The notes beneath the pieces were generated by a model, which was not told the DNA's origin, did not search any database, and saw nothing but the letters and a program-made list of their open reading frames with translations. DNA of 34,144 nt. Source: Deltaproteobacteria bacterium (GTDB lineage: Bacteria; Myxococcota_A; UBA796; SXON01). The stretch spans positions 1-34,144 of the forward strand of contig CANFCK010000033.1 in NCBI GenBank assembly GCA_947445035.1, read 5' to 3'. Each line of letters opens with the position of its first letter. Within the stretch, counting starts at the first letter, position 1. Made by a program: the position numbers and the translations under genes. This document shows positions 32,176 through 34,144 of this stretch, one piece after another.

Positions 32176-33093
32176 CTAGAACTCGCGCAGATCGCGCCGT
32201 TCGAGGATCAGGCCCATTGACCGCGGCAGGTACTTCGCCTTGGGAAGGGTGCGCTTGGGGCTGACAGAGAGCGTCTCGGTGACCCGCAGCCCATGCGCTT
32301 CGCACAGCGCCACCAGCTCGGATTCCCGCTTGAACAGGTAGATGTGGTCCACCTGAGCCGCGGTGATGGCACCGGCCAAGTAGCCGCGCGCGCCCGGCTT
32401 CATCAGGTTGGCGATGTTGGCGACGAGCAAGCCCGGATCTTCGAGATGCTCGATGAGGAACGAGCAGATGACCGCGTCGGCTGACGCCGCCGGCATCGTC
32501 GCCAGGTCGAGCGCGTCGCGCTGCGTATAGGTGACCCGGTCCGACACGCCCGCCGCCTTGGCGATCGAGCTGGCGATCGCGATGGAGGACGGGCTGATGT
32601 CGAAGCCCTGTAGCCGGGCGTCGGGCCGGTTGGACAGGGCCCAGACCCCCCACCCACCGTGCCCAGGCGCGATCTCAACGATCGCCGGCGCTCCCGGAAG
32701 CCGGGCCAAAAAGCGGTCGCGGAAGAAGAGCGAGAGCTCCATGTGGTGCGACCAACAGAAGTTGGTGATGAACACCCCCCACAGGTAGTCGTCCATCACG
32801 TCGCGCTGGCTGTAGACGTGCTCGTTGCACTCGGCGAACGAAGAGTTCTCGTAGTGCCCATCCGCCTCGTAGCGCGCCTGGGACATGATGACGTCGTTCG
32901 AAAAGCGCATGAACGCGTCGATGCACCGAGCCTGCCAGCCGGTGGGGCCCCACACCCCTTCGGCCCAGCCCAGGAACTGCTCGGCAACCGCGTCCCACGC
33001 TGCCGGATCGACGGCGCGCGCTTCTTCGATGCCGCGAACACTGCGGGGGTGGTTCTCCGCAACGTAGGCGAGGAGCACCTCGGCGCGGGTCAT
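32176..33093 (-). CDS. SAM-dependent class I methyltransferase
   Basis: The product is 305 residues. A helical N-terminal region (~1-130) precedes a Rossmann-type SAM domain with motif I VEIAPGHGGWGVWAL (139-153), QGFDISPSSIAIA, DALDL and the motif IV-like AVICSFLIEHLEDPGLL. The acceptor cannot be inferred from sequence. It is wedged between the ACP (4-nt overlap) and the FkbH-like gene (2-nt gap), so an ACP-bound glyceryl-derived unit or the released product is a reasonable substrate, comparable to the O-methyltransferase step in methoxymalonyl-ACP synthesis. The dehydrogenases of that pathway are absent. Confidence 0.87.
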   Translation of the reverse strand: MTRAEVLLAYVAENHPRSVRGIEEARAVDPAAWDAVAEQFLGWAEGVWGPTGWQARCIDAFMRFSNDVIMSQARYEADGHYENSSFAECNEHVYSQRDVMDDYLWGVFITNFCWSHHMELSLFFRDRFLARLPGAPAIVEIAPGHGGWGVWALSNRPDARLQGFDISPSSIAIASSIAKAAGVSDRVTYTQRDALDLATMPAASADAVICSFLIEHLEDPGLLVANIANLMKPGARGYLAGAITAAQVDHIYLFKRESELVALCEAHGLRVTETLSVSPKRTLPKAKYLPRSMGLILERRDLREF

Positions 33094-33329
33094 CCGCCGG
33101 CCTTGAGGCGGTCCACGAGGTCCGCCAGTTCGCCCACGTTCTTGAGGCCGGCGACATTCCCGCTCTTGAAGCGCAGGCCGAAGGCGCGCTCGACCGAGAT
33201 CATCAGCGTGACGTGCATGACGGAATCCCAGGCCGCGATTTCCCGCGCGCTGGTGGTGCGGGTGACGACGAGCTCGTCGTCTTCAAACACGTCGCAGAGC
33301 ACATCGGCGAGCTTTTCGAGGGTGGTCAT
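33090..33329 (-). CDS. Acyl carrier protein
   Basis: This is a 79-residue four-helix carrier protein. AWDSVMHVTLM contains the phosphopantetheine-accepting serine (Ser36) in the DSx motif; helix III/IV follow with NVGELADLVDRL. It is first in the leftward run ACP-methyltransferase-FkbH. The ATG has GAGG about 7 nt upstream. It is a pathway-specific ACP rather than the fatty-acid ACP, because it lies with an FkbH-like gene and has the DSV/DSL-type motif seen in such standalone carriers. It overlaps the methyltransferase start by 4 nt. Confidence 0.92.
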   Translation of the reverse strand: MTTLEKLADVLCDVFEDDELVVTRTTSAREIAAWDSVMHVTLMISVERAFGLRFKSGNVAGLKNVGELADLVDRLKAGG

Positions 33330-33715
33330 GGAGGGCCTCTAGAATTGAAAGTGTCAAGGTTCGTGCTTGGCGGCACGGGAAAGTCAGGGTTTAGCCTCTG
33401 ATTCTGTGATTCGGGTGGTGGAGGGCCACCGCAGCGACCGCACGAAAGAACCGCAGGAATCCGCAGGCGTGTGGGGGAAGTGTGGGGTGCGGCTAACGCG
33501 ATCGGCGCTCGCCGAGGGGAGCGCGGGGACTTCCCCTTCCCTCGATCGACCCTTCGGCGCTCGCTCGCGAGATCAAGCAAAAACCGTGCCACGCCAAAAA
33601 GCGCCGGGGCGGGGGCACGTTAACTTTTCATGTTCATGGTCACGGTGAACAGTTGGTTCTTCCTTGATGAATACGGGGAGGGTCTGATCGCGGCCCTGAT
33701 GAGGACTCCCGCCCC
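33330..33715. other. Non-coding stretch upstream of the ACP gene
   Basis: No convincing gene was found in these 386 nt; open frames have poor codon usage and run on both strands. The segment holds the ACP ribosome binding site. A minus-strand TTGACA (33357-33352) is too close to the start for a normal promoter. There is an 11-bp direct repeat TCGGCGCTCGC at 33502-33512 and 33554-33564, and an AT-richer patch around 33617-33665. The change of strand and composition marks the edge between the ACP run and the recombinase-like fragment. Confidence 0.5.
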
Positions 33716-34042
33716 GTGATCGGGGTGGCGGGCGACAGCCGGCGGAACGACGTGTCCAGGGTCGGCTTCGAGGCGGTGCGGGCCTTCGCCGCCACGGCGG
33801 CCATGCAGTGCCACGTCCTCGCCCCCGAGGCGCTCGACGTGATCCTGGGCAACGGTCTGGACGGCCTCGCCGGCACCCAGGTCGACGCCCTGGCCGGCGA
33901 GCGGGAGCGCCTCGCCAACGTCGTGGCCGAGTTGGATCGCAAGATCCGCCTGACCGCCGTGCACGCGATCAACGGCATGATCGACGAGAGCGACGCCAAG
34001 GCCATCACCGCCCCGCTCATCGCCTTGACGCCTCCGGGGTGA
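33716..34042 (+). pseudogene. Fragment resembling the C-terminal end of a large serine recombinase
   Basis: The 108 codons from a GTG at 33716 have strong G/C third-position bias on the plus strand, so this is or was coding DNA. The segment LAPEALDVILGNGLDGLAG, then AGERERLANVVAELDRKIRL, then INGMIDESDAKAITAPLIAL resembles the coiled-coil C-terminus of large serine recombinases (ExxL..l..E...l...v.dG.id...y......L). No resolvase catalytic domain (YxRxS) or zinc-ribbon cysteines are found upstream, where the frame closes at 33668. The stop lies inside the repeat at 34037-34072. This is most likely a decayed remnant; a small unrelated helical protein is the alternative. Confidence 0.5.
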
Positions 34043-34072
34043 CAGCCGTCGGCGGACGGTGACGGCTGTCGG
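34037..34072 (+). repeat. 36-bp composite repeat, copy 2
   Basis: This block matches 31 of 36 positions of the minus strand of 26290-26325. Two 14-bp units (34039-34052 and 34059-34072, 20-bp period, two mismatches) also give a perfect 10-bp inverted repeat GACAGCCGTC/GACGGCTGTC (34041-34050 and 34061-34070). The TGA at 34040-34042 ends the recombinase-like fragment. Confidence 0.8.
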
Positions 34073-34116
34073 GCGCGGCGTCGACGGGGAAACGCCGGAT
34101 GTTGTCGGGCGCAGCG
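34067..34116 (+). repeat. Near-exact 14-bp direct repeat at the window end
   Basis: TGTCGGGCGCGGCG at 34067-34080 and TGTCGGGCGCAGCG at 34103-34116 differ at one base and lie 36 bp apart. The first copy overlaps the end of the 36-bp composite repeat. Only two copies are visible before the window ends, so an array cannot be claimed. Confidence 0.5.
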
Positions 34117-34144
34117 CGTGCATGGGGCGCGGACTGTGGCGGTC

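Noticed and set aside
29555..32179. An 874-codon plus-strand frame covering the heme lipoprotein and FkbH-like genes
   Set aside because: It crosses two clearly recognised minus-strand genes and shows no known domain; long antisense frames are common in such GC-rich DNA.
33330..33715. tRNA or small RNA gene in the largest non-coding gap
   Set aside because: No cloverleaf with a TTC-type T-loop and acceptor pairing could be built, and no promoter-terminator pair was seen.
33620..34123. Minus-strand 167-codon frame opposite the recombinase-like fragment
   Set aside because: The third-position G/C bias and coiled-coil pattern are on the plus strand; the minus translation is a His/Gly/Val-rich shadow.

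Overview
This is about 34 kb of high-GC DNA (roughly two thirds G+C, with G/C-rich third codon positions in every gene), almost fully coding. The gene content points to a Gram-negative bacterium of the Myxococcota/deltaproteobacterial type. The evidence is a meso-diaminopimelate-type MurE (DNPR motif), several lipoprotein signals, a MopE-like Asp-rich surface protein with a MYXO-CTERM-like tail, TadE/TadG-like proteins, a VKOR-DsbA fusion, and DUF1501/DUF1549-type exported proteins. This assignment rests on protein recognition only; no 16S gene is present.

Layout. (1) 1-8286, minus strand: the start of a division/cell-wall (dcw) cluster, read right to left as mraZ-rsmH-ftsL-ftsI-murE-murF-mraY-murD (murD is cut by the window edge). 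Most junctions overlap by 1-8 nt, but a 229-nt gap separates ftsI from murE. (2) 8287-8556: an AT-rich divergent control region with MraZ-box-like repeats. (3) 8557-11946, plus strand: smpB, a VKOR-DsbA thiol oxidase fusion, prmA and rsmE. (4) 11933-17246, minus strand: three TadE/TadG-like pilus-type proteins, the MopE-like lipoprotein, ribA and an HU-type DNA-binding protein. (5) 17477-21281, minus strand: a diacylglycerol-kinase-like lipid kinase, a two-cluster Fe-S protein and a large FAD oxidase resembling alkyl-dihydroxyacetone-phosphate synthase, behind a consensus-matching sigma-54 promoter. (6) 21317-26205, minus strand: comM, a DUF3006 small protein, recA, a dihydroorotase-like amidohydrolase and an alpha/beta-hydrolase-fold protein that lacks its catalytic serine. 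(7) 26377-33329, minus strand: a tight six-gene run of acyl carrier protein, methyltransferase, FkbH-like HAD/acyltransferase, c-type-heme-motif lipoprotein, DUF1549-like protein and Tat-exported DUF1501 protein. (8) 33330-34144: non-coding DNA, a plus-strand fragment that looks like the C-terminus of a large serine recombinase, and a repeat.

How it fits together. Regions 1-4 are mainly housekeeping: peptidoglycan precursors and septation, ribosome rescue and modification, envelope disulfide formation, riboflavin, and nucleoid structure. Regions 5 and 7 are the accessory parts worth attention: a sigma-54-controlled putative ether-lipid or lipid-oxidation module, and a carrier-protein-tethered small-molecule module joined to an exported heme/DUF1501 set. 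A 36-bp composite repeat occurs twice (26290-26325 and, inverted, 34037-34072); the second copy supplies the stop codon of the recombinase-like fragment. No tRNA, rRNA, CRISPR array or intact insertion sequence was seen.
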